NCBI GenBank assembly: GCA_000442125.1
Contig: KE546971.1
Coordinates: 1,242,583-1,306,582, forward strand
Length of the DNA: 64,000 bases
Reading direction: 5' to 3'
Source of the DNA: Opeltia flavorubescens
Lineage: Eukaryota > Ascomycota > Lecanoromycetes > Teloschistales > Teloschistaceae
Shown in pieces: positions 27,901-42,000 of this stretch. The translations under genes and the position numbers were made by a program. Every line of letters begins with the position of its first letter. The stretch's first letter is position 1. The notes under the pieces were generated by a model. That model was given only the letters and a program-made list of their open reading frames with translations. It was not told where the DNA came from and did no database searches.

Positions 27901-28959
27901 GTAGAAAAAATAAAATAAATGTTTATTAATACGGTTATAGGTATTTAAAAGACTTTTATAGCGTTTAATTTTAGAATATAATAGTAATTAAGATATAATA
28001 AATTAAAGATAGGTAGTAAAATAGAAAAAAAAGTTAATAATAATATACTAAATATTGTTAATATAAATAGTTAAAGTATTATATACTTTTTTTTCCGTTA
28101 AATAATTATAAATATAAAAGATTTAAGGTATATAAATAATAAATTTATTTTTTTAAAATAAAAAGCTAGGTTAAATAGGAATTACTTAAATAGATCTTTT
28201 AAAAGCTATTATTCGCTTTTAATAATAATAATATAGTTTTATTAAACTTATAAAAACTAATTTTAAGCGATATATATAATTAAAGAATTTAAATTATAAA
28301 TATATAGTTAGTAGTAATTAGTTAGAAAAGTAAAAAATTCGGGTAAATATTTAAATAAATAAACTAACGCTAGTAATTAATAGATAATAGAAGTAATATA
28401 TACTAATATATCGGAATATTATTATAATATTTAATAGACGAAGCTTAATATTTTAAAGGCTTTTAATTCTATTATATAGTACTTAAATATTTTAATATTA
28501 AGTTCGATAAATATATAAAGGGTTATAAATAAGAAAAGTCTATTTACTTAATAATATAATTATAGTAGTATATAAGAACGTATATAATATAGAATTAATA
28601 TAAGAAATATTAGCGTTAATAACTAAAATAAAACTAGTAGAATAGCTTTTAGATTTTTTAATAATATTATATTAAGTAGTTCTTTTAAATTTAGTATTAA
28701 ATTTTATTAGAATATTTAAAATATATTATAGCGCTATTTTTATCCTCTATTAACCTAGAATAATATTATAACTAAACTTTTTATCGGTAATTATACGGTT
28801 TTTTAATACGAAAATAAATATCGATATTTTTATTAAAAAAAATAAAAAAGAATATCTATAAATAATAATTATACTTATTATTAATAATATAGAATAATAA
28901 CTCTACTACTTTAGTAGTATTAGCGTAGCTAGGGTAAATTAAAGAGGTTTTATTTATAT
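24951..28959. other. Unassigned RIP-degraded sequence
   Basis: About 4 kb with no recognisable family. The strand bias flips near 26.3 kb, from T-rich on plus to A-rich, which suggests two former coding segments in opposite orientation. The complex patch at 26320-26460 (TATCGGCCGG and nearby CG-containing motifs) marks the flip. Confidence 0.4.
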
Positions 28960-29800
28960 TATCGCCGCTATAAGTTTTATAGATTTAAATAAAGGCTTTA
29001 ACGAATATTTATATTTAAAAAAAATCGATTTATTTTTAATATTAGTTCGCTTTAATAATAGTTATACTCTATAATATTAACGGTACTATATTCGGTAATA
29101 GGAGTTTTTTATCTTAGAAATTCTACGAGACCCGTTATTATAAGCCCTATAGGTTTAAATAAAGGCTTTAGCGAATATTTATATTTACGAGCCCCGCCGC
29201 TATAAGCCCTATAGATTTAAATAAAGGCTTTAGCGAATATTTATACCTATAAGCCCCGCTATTATAAACTTTATAAATTTAAATAAAAGCTTTAGTAAAT
29301 ATTTATACTTAAAGGAAATCGATTTATTTTTAATATTAATTCGCTTTAATAATAATTAACGGCGCTATATTCGATAATAGGAATTTCTTACTTTATAAAT
29401 TCTATAAACCTCGTTATTATAAGCTTTATAGATTTAAATAAAGGTTTTAATAAATATTTATATTTAAAAGGGGTCGATCTGCTTTTAATATTAATTCGTT
29501 TTAATAATAACTAATAGCACTATATTTAATAATAGGAATTTTTTATTTTATAAATTCTATAAGCCCCGTCGCTATAAACCCTATAGATTTAAATAAAGGC
29601 TTTAGCGAATATTTATATCTATAAGCCCCGCTGTTATAAGTTTTATAGGTTTAAATAAAAGCTTTAGTAAATAATTATACTTAAAAAAAATCGATCTACT
29701 TTTAATATTAATTCGTTTTAATAATAATTATATCCTATAAAATTAATAATATTATATTTAGTAATAGGAATTTTTTATTTTATAAATTCTATAAGCCCCT
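28960..29800. repeat. Minisatellite with short and long units
   Basis: Seven copies of a core reading TATAAGCCCTATAGATTTAA, followed by an ATAAAGGCTTTAGCGAATATTTATA-type tail, begin near 28963, 29131, 29193, 29253, 29409, 29563 and 29625. Spacings are about 168, 62, 60, 156, 154, 62 and finally ~172 to the end. The array is thus a mosaic of ~60-bp units and ~155-170-bp units. The long units carry an extra segment of about 100 bases containing TCGATTTATTTTTAATATTA and a TAATAGGAATTTTTTA motif. Differences between units are largely C/T and G/A. No reading frame is open through it. Confidence 0.8.
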
Positions 29801-32800
29801 AGTTTTTAATTTAATAATCGATCTAGTAAATTAAAGCTTTAGAAGTAGTAAAAAACGAGTATTAATCTAGATCTAATTACGGTCTTTTTTAAACCTATAC
29901 TATTTTAAATAAAAATCCTTATTTTAGCTAAATATATTTAATCCGTTATTAATATTTTATAAATAATCTCCTAGTTTCTTTATTACGAACTCGATTATTA
30001 TAATAGTTTAATAAAGTATTAATAGAAATATAAATCTAGTAATATCTAGTTTTTAAAACTTATCTAGTATTTATTAAATTTATAAAGGTAATACTAGCTT
30101 TTATATATAATATAAAATTTTATAGGAAAGACTTCGGGACTTTTAATTTTTTTATCTCCCGTACTTTTTTTAATAACTCGGCTAGTCGTAATAAGTAGTA
30201 TATAAAAAAAATTAAAATAGATATTATAGCTTTTATAATAGTAGTTAAAAATAGAGATAAAGAATTTAAACTATTATTTTTTTTAATTATACCTTTTAAA
30301 TATAAATTTTTATAATATCTATAATATAATATTAATAACGCGATATTCCTTTTAGCCTAGTATATATTAGTTTATCTAGTATTTAAGTTAAAAATAGTTT
30401 TAACTTATTATTTTCTTTAAAATAGCCTTTATATTTTATTATAAAATAATTTATTTTTAATTTCTTTATCTCGTTAAATTTTTAGATTAATTTTTTAAAA
30501 CTTTAATTATATTAATATATTTATATAATATTAAAGTTTATATAGCCTATAAATTAATTAATAATTAATAGAAAACTTTTTATATATTAAAATATACTAA
30601 AATTATTTTTATTAAGGAGGTAGATTTAGAAATAATAGAAATAAGGTTTTATTACTATAATTAGAGAATAAATAATCTAGATTATAGAATTTTAACTCTA
30701 TAGTAGATATATAAATAAAAGAATAATTTTAATATAATAAATTAATAGAAAATAGGGTTTTATAATATTTAAAATATTAATATTAATAATTAAATGTTTT
30801 CTTTTAGTTTTATATTAAAAATAACCTAGTTTAATACTAATTATTAAAGCGGAAGTTCTATACTTTTATTATATAAATAGATTAATAAATACCGCGTATT
30901 ATATTAATACCTTTACTAATAATTAATTAATTTTTAGGATTAAGTAAAAAATATAAATACTCGAAGCTTATAAGATTTTTAAATAAATATTCTTAAATAA
31001 AATAATTTAAAAAATCTAAAAAAAGTTATTTTTTTATTATAAAATAATTACTATTTTTTTACTTACTAATTATATTAAAAATAAAAGCTTCTATTATTAT
31101 TTTACTATTTAAATATTTATAAATAATATTAAAATCGATCTTTACTCTAGTACTAACTAGTTAAATAACGATATAAATAGTATCTCTTAATTTATTACTA
31201 GATATTTATCGGCCGTATTTAGAATTAAAATCTATTTCGAGAATCTAAATATAATATTAGTATTTTTTTATTAATCTAGGGCCTAAATAATTATTAAACG
31301 AGTTTGTTTTTATTAAAAAACTAATTAATTTAATTATCTAAAAGGATAGTAGTTTAATCTATTATCCTCTTAATTTTCCCGCTAATAGTTCTAAACGGTA
31401 CTAAAGACTATATACCTATTAAGTTAATTAATAATTACTAAAGTTTCTGTTATATATTAAAATATAATATTTAAAATATTAATATTAATCTATTACCGAC
31501 GCTTTTATAATTCTTCTAATATATAAATAGACCGTTAAAGTATTAAAGAGATAATAAAATTAGAAAAAATATTATTAAAAAATTTAAAATAGTATATAAA
31601 AATTATAGAATATAAAAATAACCGGAAAATATTTAAATATAAAGAATTATTTAAAAAATAATATTAATAATAATAAAAAAAAGAAAAGCTATAAGATATA
31701 TAGCGCAAGCGTTTATAATATAATTTAAATAAAAAAATCTAAATTATATAATCTATAATAACTACTTTTTATATAAAATAAAATACGTAATAATTATATT
31801 AAATAAAAAGGAATATTATTATAATATCTATTTAGCTATTAATATATATAATAGATATTTAATATTATATATATATAATATAAATAATAAGTTTAAAATA
31901 TTTAATAATTATTAATTCCTTAAAATTATATTTAATATTTATTTTATATTAATCCAACTTTATTAAATTTTATATATAAAAATTTCCTTTAATTTTTTTT
32001 AAAAAATTATTTTAAGTTTATAAAATAATTATAATTCTAATAAAAAGTATTTTTTATTATTTAATATAGTTTTTTATTATTAGAATCGGCCGGTTTAATA
32101 AAATAAAAGTCGGAGTTTATAAATATTAATAAAAATTAATTAGATAATTAATTAAATAGCTATTATATATTAATCTAGAATTTATAGTTATAAACGTATT
32201 TAAAAATATAAAATTATACTATCGACTATATAGTACCCGCTGATAATAAATATATTAAAATTATATTCGTTTATTAACTTTATAAATTCGTTATTATTAG
32301 AAATAAAAAATAAAAACTTTTATTTATTATTATATTTTATTCGCTTTTAAAATATTATTAAAAATTTATTAAAAAAATACTTTTTAATATTAAAATTTAA
32401 GAAATAAAAATATATTATTTCGTATTAATATATATATTTTTTTTTAGTTATTAATATAAATAGTAGCGCTTTTAATTACTTGTATTATAATTTTTAACTA
32501 ATTAAGATTCTATTATAAAAAATATAATTAACTTATAAAACTATATCTAAAAGATTAAAAATAAAGAAATAGTTTATATATTAATTATTAAATCTAAAAT
32601 ATTAGATATATTATAGCTACTAATCGTTAAATTAAACTATAAAAAATTAGTTATTAATTTAATATTATTAGTACTAATTAATTAAATAATAAAATTATTT
32701 ACTTACTTTCGATTTAATAAATAAATATATATAAATATTAAATATTTATTAAACCCGATATTACTAGTAATAATAGGCTAAAGTAAATCTAAAATTAGCT

Positions 32801-33730
32801 AGTTATACTATTAAAATCCGATAATAATATAAGGTGCGATATATTATTAAAATAAAAGTTCTAAAGCTAGTAATATAAAATATAATAGAATTAGTAAAAT
32901 AAAGAATTTAATAATATATTTAATAGTTTAAAAAAGATTAGTACCTATAATAAATAAATAAAGCGATACTACCGATAGTAAAATAAAAGAATAATAATTA
33001 AAAATTTATAGTTTAATTAATATAAATATAGCGTTTAAATAAATATTATAATAGATTTAATAGCGGAGGTTATAAAAAAATCCTTATAAAAATCTAATAA
33101 TTAAATCTATAAATATATAAATAGTAAAAAAAAGTAATTAATAGCTATACTAGCGATTTATTTTCGTAGCGAATTTAAACTCGGCGGTCGATAATAAAAA
33201 ATATAATATATAAAAAAGGTAAAGGAATAGAATTTATAAATATTATTTATATAAATAAATAGTAGTTTTAAAGCTTTTAATAAAAAAATTAATAGATAAA
33301 TACTTTAAAATCGTTTCCGGTTAAGAATAATAGTTAATAAAAAGTTAGTATTTAATAATTTTAATATAGATTTCCTTTTCTATAAATTTATTTAAATAGG
33401 TTATATAATAATTATTACTATAAAATACTATAATACTAATAATATTATTAGTCCTCGATTTAATTATTTTATTTTTTATAGACTATATATTAAATAAAAA
33501 TACTCCGGTTAGTTTAATTATACCCCCGACTATAATAAAATACTACTACTAGTATCCTACTAAACTATTAAGCTAGATTATAACTTCTTAATACTATAAT
33601 ATTATTTAATTTTACTATTATATACTAGTTAGATTAATATCTATAATTATAAGATTAATAATTAGTAAAGGTAGCTTTAAAATATATAGATATTATAGTA
33701 TAATATTACCTTTTACAAGTTTATATATAG
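29801..33730. other. Unassigned RIP-degraded sequence
   Basis: About 3.9 kb without a nameable family. It is T-rich on plus to about 30.6 kb, then A-rich to about 33.4 kb. It borders the minisatellite on the left and element X copy B on the right. No RNA gene or promoter is seen. Confidence 0.4.
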
Positions 33731-36700
33731 TTTAATCCGTTTTATATACTATAATAGTTATATAATTAATAATAATACTAACTACCTAACTATTAAAATT
33801 AGAGTTACTTATAATATAAATATCAATTATTAGTTAAAGCGGACTTAATATATAAATTATATTATTAAAGAGAAAGCGTATTTTAGCTATTATCGCCTCT
33901 ATTATTAGCACCTTATCTATTTATAAGCTATACTCGATCTAGTTAATAGAGCTATAGTAATTAATATATAAATTTTATTAATAAAAAAAAAGATTATAAT
34001 TAATATAATTTATTTATTTAATTATTTATCTATTAGGTTATTTTATCTTTATATACCCGCGAGATTATTATATAGTACTATTTCTCTTTTATTTTTATTT
34101 ATCGCGTTATTATTATTATTATTTTTATTTCTATCATTTTTTATTTATTTATTTATTAATATAGTTTATTTATAAATAAAAAGATTAAAAATACGGTTAT
34201 TAACTTTATAGGATTATTATAAATAGTTTATTTAAATAAATATAGATTTTATTTTAAAGCGATCTACTAAACTATTTAATACGATTATTTATTTATAATA
34301 CTTTTATAATTAATATAATATATAATTATATATATAAACGATATTATTTCTTTCTTAATTTAAAGCGGTTAATATCCGATTAGCCTTTATAAATTTAAAA
34401 TATTCGGTAGTAGCTATAATAATAATAAAGAAGCTTATTTCTATATTTAAATATTTATTTATAATATTTATATTAATAGATTCTAATTAATTATCGCTTT
34501 AAATCTAATATTATAAAAAACTAAATTATTTATAAGGGAATAAAAGAATTATAATTTCTTTTACTTTATAGCTATATTTTATAAAATATTTTACTAAACG
34601 TACTATAGTAATAAACTCGTCTGGATTTTATTTAGAATAGGTTAAGCCTATTTTCTAATCTTTAATATTAATATAGTTTATAAAAATAAAAAATTTATTA
34701 ATAACTCCTTTAATAAATTTATAAATTACGGTTATTATAATAGTAATATTTAAACGCGTTAAAGGGTTTATATTAGATAATAAATCGTTATTATAAAATA
34801 TATTAAATATATTTAAAAGATTTAGTATAATATAACTTTATATCTTTAAAGTTATATATTTTTAATTTAAAAATATCTAGCGATTACAAAAATTTTATTT
34901 TATAAATTCTATAAAATTACTACTTTTATTAGGTTTATATTTAATTTAATAGATATCGCTATTTAAAAATAAAATTATAAATTTTTTACTAGGCCGGTTA
35001 TATTACGCGAGAGTTATTAAATATTCCCTATAGTTTATACTACCCGCTTCTTATATAATTATATAATTAGTAGGAAAGTATATAACTATTATTCGTTCTT
35101 TAATAAGGACTATATAAATTAATATATCTATATTATATTAGAATACCTCCTTTTTAAACTTATAATAGAATTTATTAAATAATTATATATTTTAATAATC
35201 GAGCGGAGTCTTCGAATCCTTTTACTAATAGAATAAAATAGCGAATTAGGCGATTATATATTAATATATATTAGATTATTATTTATAGCCTTTAATTATA
35301 TAAAAGGTTTTATAACGCGTTTATTTTTATTTATATATTAGTTTCTTTAATAGGTTAGATCGAGATACGTTTTCCTTATAATTATTATAACCCGAGAAAT
35401 TTTTTAATTTATTATCGTTATTAATATCGTTATTATTAATATAGTTGTCTCTATTCCTATTTTTAGACTAGATCTAAGTACTTAAAGGGTACCTACTTTC
35501 TAATAAAATAGGAGTTATATCTAATTTTTTAAGTAGATTTTCTATAAGGGTTCCTATAGTTAAAGTTATAGAAGGGATTATTAAATATTTACTAGGTTTT
35601 ATAATAAGTATATTAGTAGAGTTTTAAAGCTTTAAAAAATAGCTTTTAAATAGTTTTTAATCTAATAAACCGGCCCCTTTAAGAATATATATATAAAAGC
35701 TATCTTTAAAATTTTTAAAATATTTATTATTAATTTTAAATGCTTTAATTATTCTTTATTTTCTTATTAATAGATATATTATTAAATCGAATTTTATAAT
35801 AGAGTCGTATAATTTATTCTAGCGCTAATTTATAAGATTAACTTTATTATTAATATATTTCTTAATATCGTTCTAGATTATATAATATTCTATAATTAGT
35901 CTATTTAGACGTATAATCTTTTTATTTTAGAAATATTTAATACCGAGTTCTACTAATCTCTATAATATANCTTTTAGCTATTTTAGAAAACGATTTACTA
36001 TCTCGATTAAAGGGTTAATAATTTAGATTTTATAATTTTAATTAATAAATAGTAGATAAATTATTTTATTTATATATAACTTCTTACTTTTAAAAATACT
36101 CTAAATAATTCTAAGGCCGTTAAAGTATTTAATTAGGTATTTAATAACCTAGAATTACTCTATATTTAAATTAATATATTATTATTTTAAAAGACTTATA
36201 ATCTTGTTTATCTTTAAAGTACGAAAAATATTTATTCTATATTATAATCGTAGGTTCTAGCTAAGATAAAATTTTATAAATTAGCTAAAAAGTATAAACT
36301 ACCTTTTATTTATATATTCCGGGTTCTATTTTTTTAAAGCTACTAGATAATAGTTTTTATTAATATTAAAGGATTTAATATTAATATATATAATATTAAA
36401 TAAATTAAATCTATAGTAGTTCGTAATCGCTTTTTTATTATTATTAAACTATTTTTAATAAAAATCGAATTTATAAATAAAATCTTTAATTATAAAACTC
36501 TCTCTAGCTTTATACAATTATTAAATAATTATAATAATATTTAGTAAGAAAGATTACTAAAAAAACTACTTAAATACTATTATAAGCCACTTTTTATTTT
36601 TATATTTAATAGTAATATAGTCGCTAGGTTTTATATAGTAAATAAAATTTTAATAAAAATATAAAAGATTAATATATAGTTTATTACTACTTTATATAAA

Positions 36701-39046
36701 TAATAATATCTATAGATTATATTAAAGCTTTCGGGACTATTTAATCTCGGTCTATTCTTCTTTATAATTTTATAGGATTTCTAGAGTATAAACTAGACTC
36801 TACTTAGTAAAATTTTTAAAAATCTTATAATAGAGTTTTATTATAGGATAAAATCGCTAGTCTAGTTTATATAGATACTAGTTATAACTAGGTCGATATT
36901 TAAAAAATAGTATAAGACTAAAATATAATTAATAGAATAAATAGTTATAGTTTTATATAAAACGGTTTTTAAATTTATATAGTAAATATATAAAAGCGTC
37001 TAGCTATTTAACTATTAAGAATATATTTATTATAGCTAGCTTAAATTTAGTACTTTAATAATCGATCGGTTCCTTAATAATAAAATAAGCTTTTATAAGT
37101 TTAAATATCTATTTAAATTTTATATTTATTTTATAATAAAGTCTATAATTAGATATAAAAGTAGGTAGGTCGTTAATATAAATATTTTATATATAAATTT
37201 TACTAGAATTAAAGCGGAATTAAACGAATTAAAGTTTCCTACTTATATAAATTATCTTAACTTTTTATATCCCCTTTTTTAAAACCTATTTCTTAAAGAA
37301 TACCTCTATAGTAATAATTTTATTATTATTTAGGAATTATTTATTATATTAATAAAGATATATAGCCTTTAAAAAAGCGGTAAAATTAAAAATAAGGACT
37401 TAAATATAAGGAATATTATTATATATCTTTTTACTATCCTAAATTAAATTATAAAGTAAAATTTTTAAATAAACCTTGCTTATCTATATATAATTAATTA
37501 AAGAAATTAAAAATTTCGTTTAACGGATATATATATTTTTTTTAATTTCGAGTAATTTAAATTAATTGAATATTAGAACGACTATATTTTTATACTTAAT
37601 AGTAGATATATAATATTAGGCTAAAGTAGATTTTATATTATTAGGAATACTACTTCGAATATTAGTAGATTAAAGCTTATGAGGATTATTATTCTAAATA
37701 TTAATAGGCTTAGGTTTATTAAAATCGCCGTTATAGTTTAACTTATAGTTTAAAATACGGATGGTTTTCTATATACCCGCGAATTGTAAATTAAAAAAGG
37801 CTTTTATTACCTAGCTAGGGTTATTTACTTACCTCCGCGGTATACTAGTAAAGTTAAGAAGAAATTACTACTAGAAGATTAATAAGGACTTAAAAAGGCT
37901 ATAATATATATATAAAATATTTTAAAGTTATAGCCTTTGTAGTAATAAAGATCTAGAAAGAAGTATAAATAATCTAGAACTTGATATAATTAAATTAGCG
38001 AGTATTTAAATATAAAGAAGCTAAAATAATAAAAATAGTAATAATAATAAATAGATACTAATATTAAAGGAAATTAGGTTTTATTAAAAAATTAAATAAA
38101 TTAAAAAAAAAATTTATAGTAAATTAAAAACTTTAATATTTATAATATTTTAAATAAAATAGAATATATTTAAAAACTATTATATATTTAATAATAAAAG
38201 TAATAATAGAAAAAGTTTTATTATTTACTTAAAAAATATTTTTTAATAATCTATAATTAAAAAGTTTAAAATCGTATTAATAAAAAAATAAAGCGATATA
38301 AAATAGTTAAATAAATTTACTAGTTAATTAATAAACTTATAAAATATAATACCCCTGTAATTTAACGTTTAAAAATAAAGTAAAAAAATAGTTCTAGATA
38401 TAGATAGAAATTAGATTTAATTATTAAATATAGAAGAAGTAGAGTTTAATATAAAATATAAAAGAAGTTAGTAAAATAAATATATTAAATATATAAAAAA
38501 AAATTAAATAAAATAATACTACTAGATTTAATAGGTTAGAAAATTATATAAAAAGGTTTAAAAATTAGTTAAATATATAAAAAAAAAATATTAATAATAC
38601 TAATACTAGATTTAATAAACTAGTAGGTTATATAAAAAAATTCGATAATTTAATAAATATATAAAAAAAAATAATATATTAATACTAATACTAAATTTAA
38701 TAGGCTAGTAAAAAGTATATAAAAATTTATATAAAAATTTAAAATTTAAGGGAATTCTTTAGAATAAAGTTACTAATTAATTAGAGTACTTTTAGTTAAT
38801 AATAGTACTAGAAGGAAAGATTTAGATATAAATAAAGAGTAGATAAAATAACTAATTATAGAAGTAGTAAGTTATAATATAAAATAAAAAGAATTAATAG
38901 AATAGTATATTAAATATATAAGGATAAATAATATTAATACTAGATTTAATAGGCTAATAAGAGATATAAAATATTTAAAGGCTTAAAGTAAATTAATAAA
39001 TAATAATTTAATATAAATATTTAATATATATTTAATCGATTATTAA
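33731..39046 (-). mobile_element. Unrecognised repeat element X, copy B (inverted)
   Basis: Reverse-complement partner of 7330-12383, aligned end to end: TTTAATCCGTTTTATA at 33731 matches the right end of copy A and TCGATTATTAA ending at 39046 matches its left end. It is about 260 bases longer, partly because its ~85-bp tandem array is longer (units near 38520, 38605, 38690 and again 38939). The two copies differ at many sites, chiefly transitions. No frame is open. A single N lies at 35970. Immediate flanks (TATAG and CTTTT) do not form a target duplication. The family is unknown; two full-length copies with the same ends argue for a true transposable element rather than a 5'-truncated LINE. 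Confidence 0.7.
38480..38980. repeat. ~85-bp tandem repeat inside element X copy B
   Basis: Units open with ACTAGATTTAATAGGCTAGT-like text near 38520, 38605 and 38690, with another near 38939. Each contains a run of A before a TATTAATACTA motif. It is the counterpart of the array at 7423-7660. Confidence 0.6.
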
Positions 39047-42000
39047 CTTTTATTTATTATTTTTATTATTTATATAGCTATTTATATTTAAATAATATTA
39101 GCTTTAGTTTATTAAACTTAAATAAAATTTAAATAGTATAATATTTAATTTAAAATATTAAAAATAGTAAATAATAAATATAGATAATCTAAATACTTAC
39201 GGTAAAAAATAAATATTATTATTTTTTTTAAACTTTTAATATATTATAATATATAATTAAATAGAATATTTAATTATATAAATTTAATTTAATTTATTTA
39301 ACTTCTAGTAAAAGAAAAAAATTAATATAAATATTTATTAAATATAGTAACTATAAAGTTACGAATAGAATATAATAATAAAAAATATTTTATTATATAA
39401 ATTAAATTACTTTTAATTTATTAATATTTAAACTTTTAATTTACTATTTTTTATTTATATATACCTTTATATTTTTATCCCTCTTTTATAATATAATTTT
39501 AAATAAAAAAAGATTATTTAATTTAATTCTACTTTATATTTTATTTAAAAATTTATTAACGGATTAAATAGGTTAAATATAGAAATAATTAGAATATAAA
39601 ATAAAATCCGAGATTTATATAATTTAAATATTATAATTAATTATAATGGGTTTTTAATAATAAAAAAATTTATAATATATAATTAAATAAGCTACTTTAA
39701 AAATATAGTTTACTATTTTTAAGCTAGAATAGCCTTTATTCTTTTTTATAATATCGCTATTAACTTATTAGTATTATCTATATATTATATAAAGTATTAG
39801 AAGCTATAAATAATAGGGAAGTTAATAATTTTTTTTTAATATAAGAGGTCTATATTAATTAAAAGGCGAGAATTAGTATTTAATAGTAGAGCTTTTTAAA
39901 TATTAAAAATAAAGCTAGTATTTAACTATATTATTTAGAGTATAGCGCGTTTATTTGAAAAATTTAGTTTAATATTTAATTCTACTATTCCTATATAATA
40001 AAAATAGAAATATAATAATAATAATACTATTACCTTTTTATAAATAGCTAATAGACCTTTAAATAAGTTTATTTATTATTTTAATTAAATATAATTTATT
40101 ATTTAATTTAAAATAAAGTAGAAATTTTAACCGAAATTAATTTATATTAAATTAAATTCTATACTTTAATTATTTACGCGATAATTTATCTAGTCTTTTT
40201 TATAATAATAAAAATAAACTAGCTTTAATATAAGATAAATTTAATACTATTAAAAATTAAAAACCTAATATAATTCCTATATTTTCCTACCTCTAGCCTT
40301 TTATATAATAGATTCTACTTTAAAAGTAATCTTTAGCCTAAATATTCTTTTATCTTTCTAAAATCGGTAGGAAATTAGAGAACTTAAATAAAAACTCGGC
40401 TATAAAAAAAATAATAAATATTTATTATTTTATAATAAAGTTAAAAAAATTATATAAAAAACTAATCTATTTATAATATAATTTTTAATTAGTTATAAAA
40501 ATAAAATTAAGCTATATACTATCTATAATAAAATTTATATAAACGCCGATTAATTTATAATAATAAATATCTTAAACTATAAAGTTCTCTATTAGCTAGT
40601 ATATAAAATTAATACTAATATAAAATATTAATTAAAAAAGCGAAAGGCCTATATAGAATTATCTACTATAGTAATAATAGTTAATTTAAGTCTATAAATC
40701 TATATAAATAATTTAAAGGTAATAAAATATATTTAATATATACTATTTAATATAATAATAATCAACTCTTAGTTTAATAATAAATTAAAAGTCTTTTTTA
40801 TCTATATAATAATTAAAGCGAAGTTTATTTAAAATAACGAGTTTATTAAATTAAGCGATCTAAATTTTACTATTTTATAATTTTAATTTAAAAAATTTAT
40901 ATAAGACCTAATTAATAATAAAATCTAATAGAAAAATTTACTAGTTAAAAATAAAAATAGCTTTTATACTATAATTTATTAAATATTAAAAGATAAACGA
41001 TTAAAATTTAAATTCTAGGTTAAACCTATTAATTTATATATATTCTACTTAATAATTAAATTTCTAATAACTAACTATAAAAATAAATATACTTATTAAA
41101 TCTATATAATATAAAAAAAAAAGGTATAATAATTATATAACTAAGCTATATAATTATAATTATAAAAGAAAGAGGGAAAGATAATACAAAAATAATATTT
41201 TTAATAATAAACTTATTATTAGCTTTATATTCGGCTCTACTACTATATAATATTATCTAATTACCGCTAGTTATAACTTTTATATAAACGTTATTACTCT
41301 AGCTTTTTTTCGTTAATTATATATTTTTTCTCGCCTTTTACTTATAGCTCTATCCTTATTTTTATCTATATCTATAGCCCCGAGTACTTCCTTCTAATTT
41401 CCTTTTTAATTTTATAGTACCGCTAGCTATTAATATATATTTAATAAAATTAGGTAATTTAATTAAAATAAAAACTTTATAAAAGCGGTATAGATTTTAT
41501 AGTAGGTTATATTTTATTAGAGTAGGGGTAAATATAAAGCTAAAGAAATTAAATTAAAAAAAAATAGGGTTAAAATACTCGTATTAACTTTTACGCGCTA
41601 GTATTAAAATAGGTATAATAAAAAATAGTTATAATTTTTACTTAAAAAATAGTAAATTTATATTAAATATATTTATTAGATTATTTTTATTATATTAAAT
41701 ATTCCTTTTAAAAATTTTTAAAAGCTTATAGTACTCTTTAAAACGGTTTTCTCGCTATATTTCTTCTTTTATAATTTAGTCCTATTAAATATTTAATTTA
41801 ATTATAACTAGCGGCCTTTATATAAAAGTTATTAAATTAGTAAAATAACTAGATAAAATATACTAAATCGATTTTAATAAAGTTATATTTTAAGTCTAAC
41901 TATTACTAACTTTTTTTTATTAAAAAACTAAAAATATTAAATAATAGAATTATAGCTTTAGATTAAGCTTAATAGTTAAAGCTATAGCTATACTAAAAAA

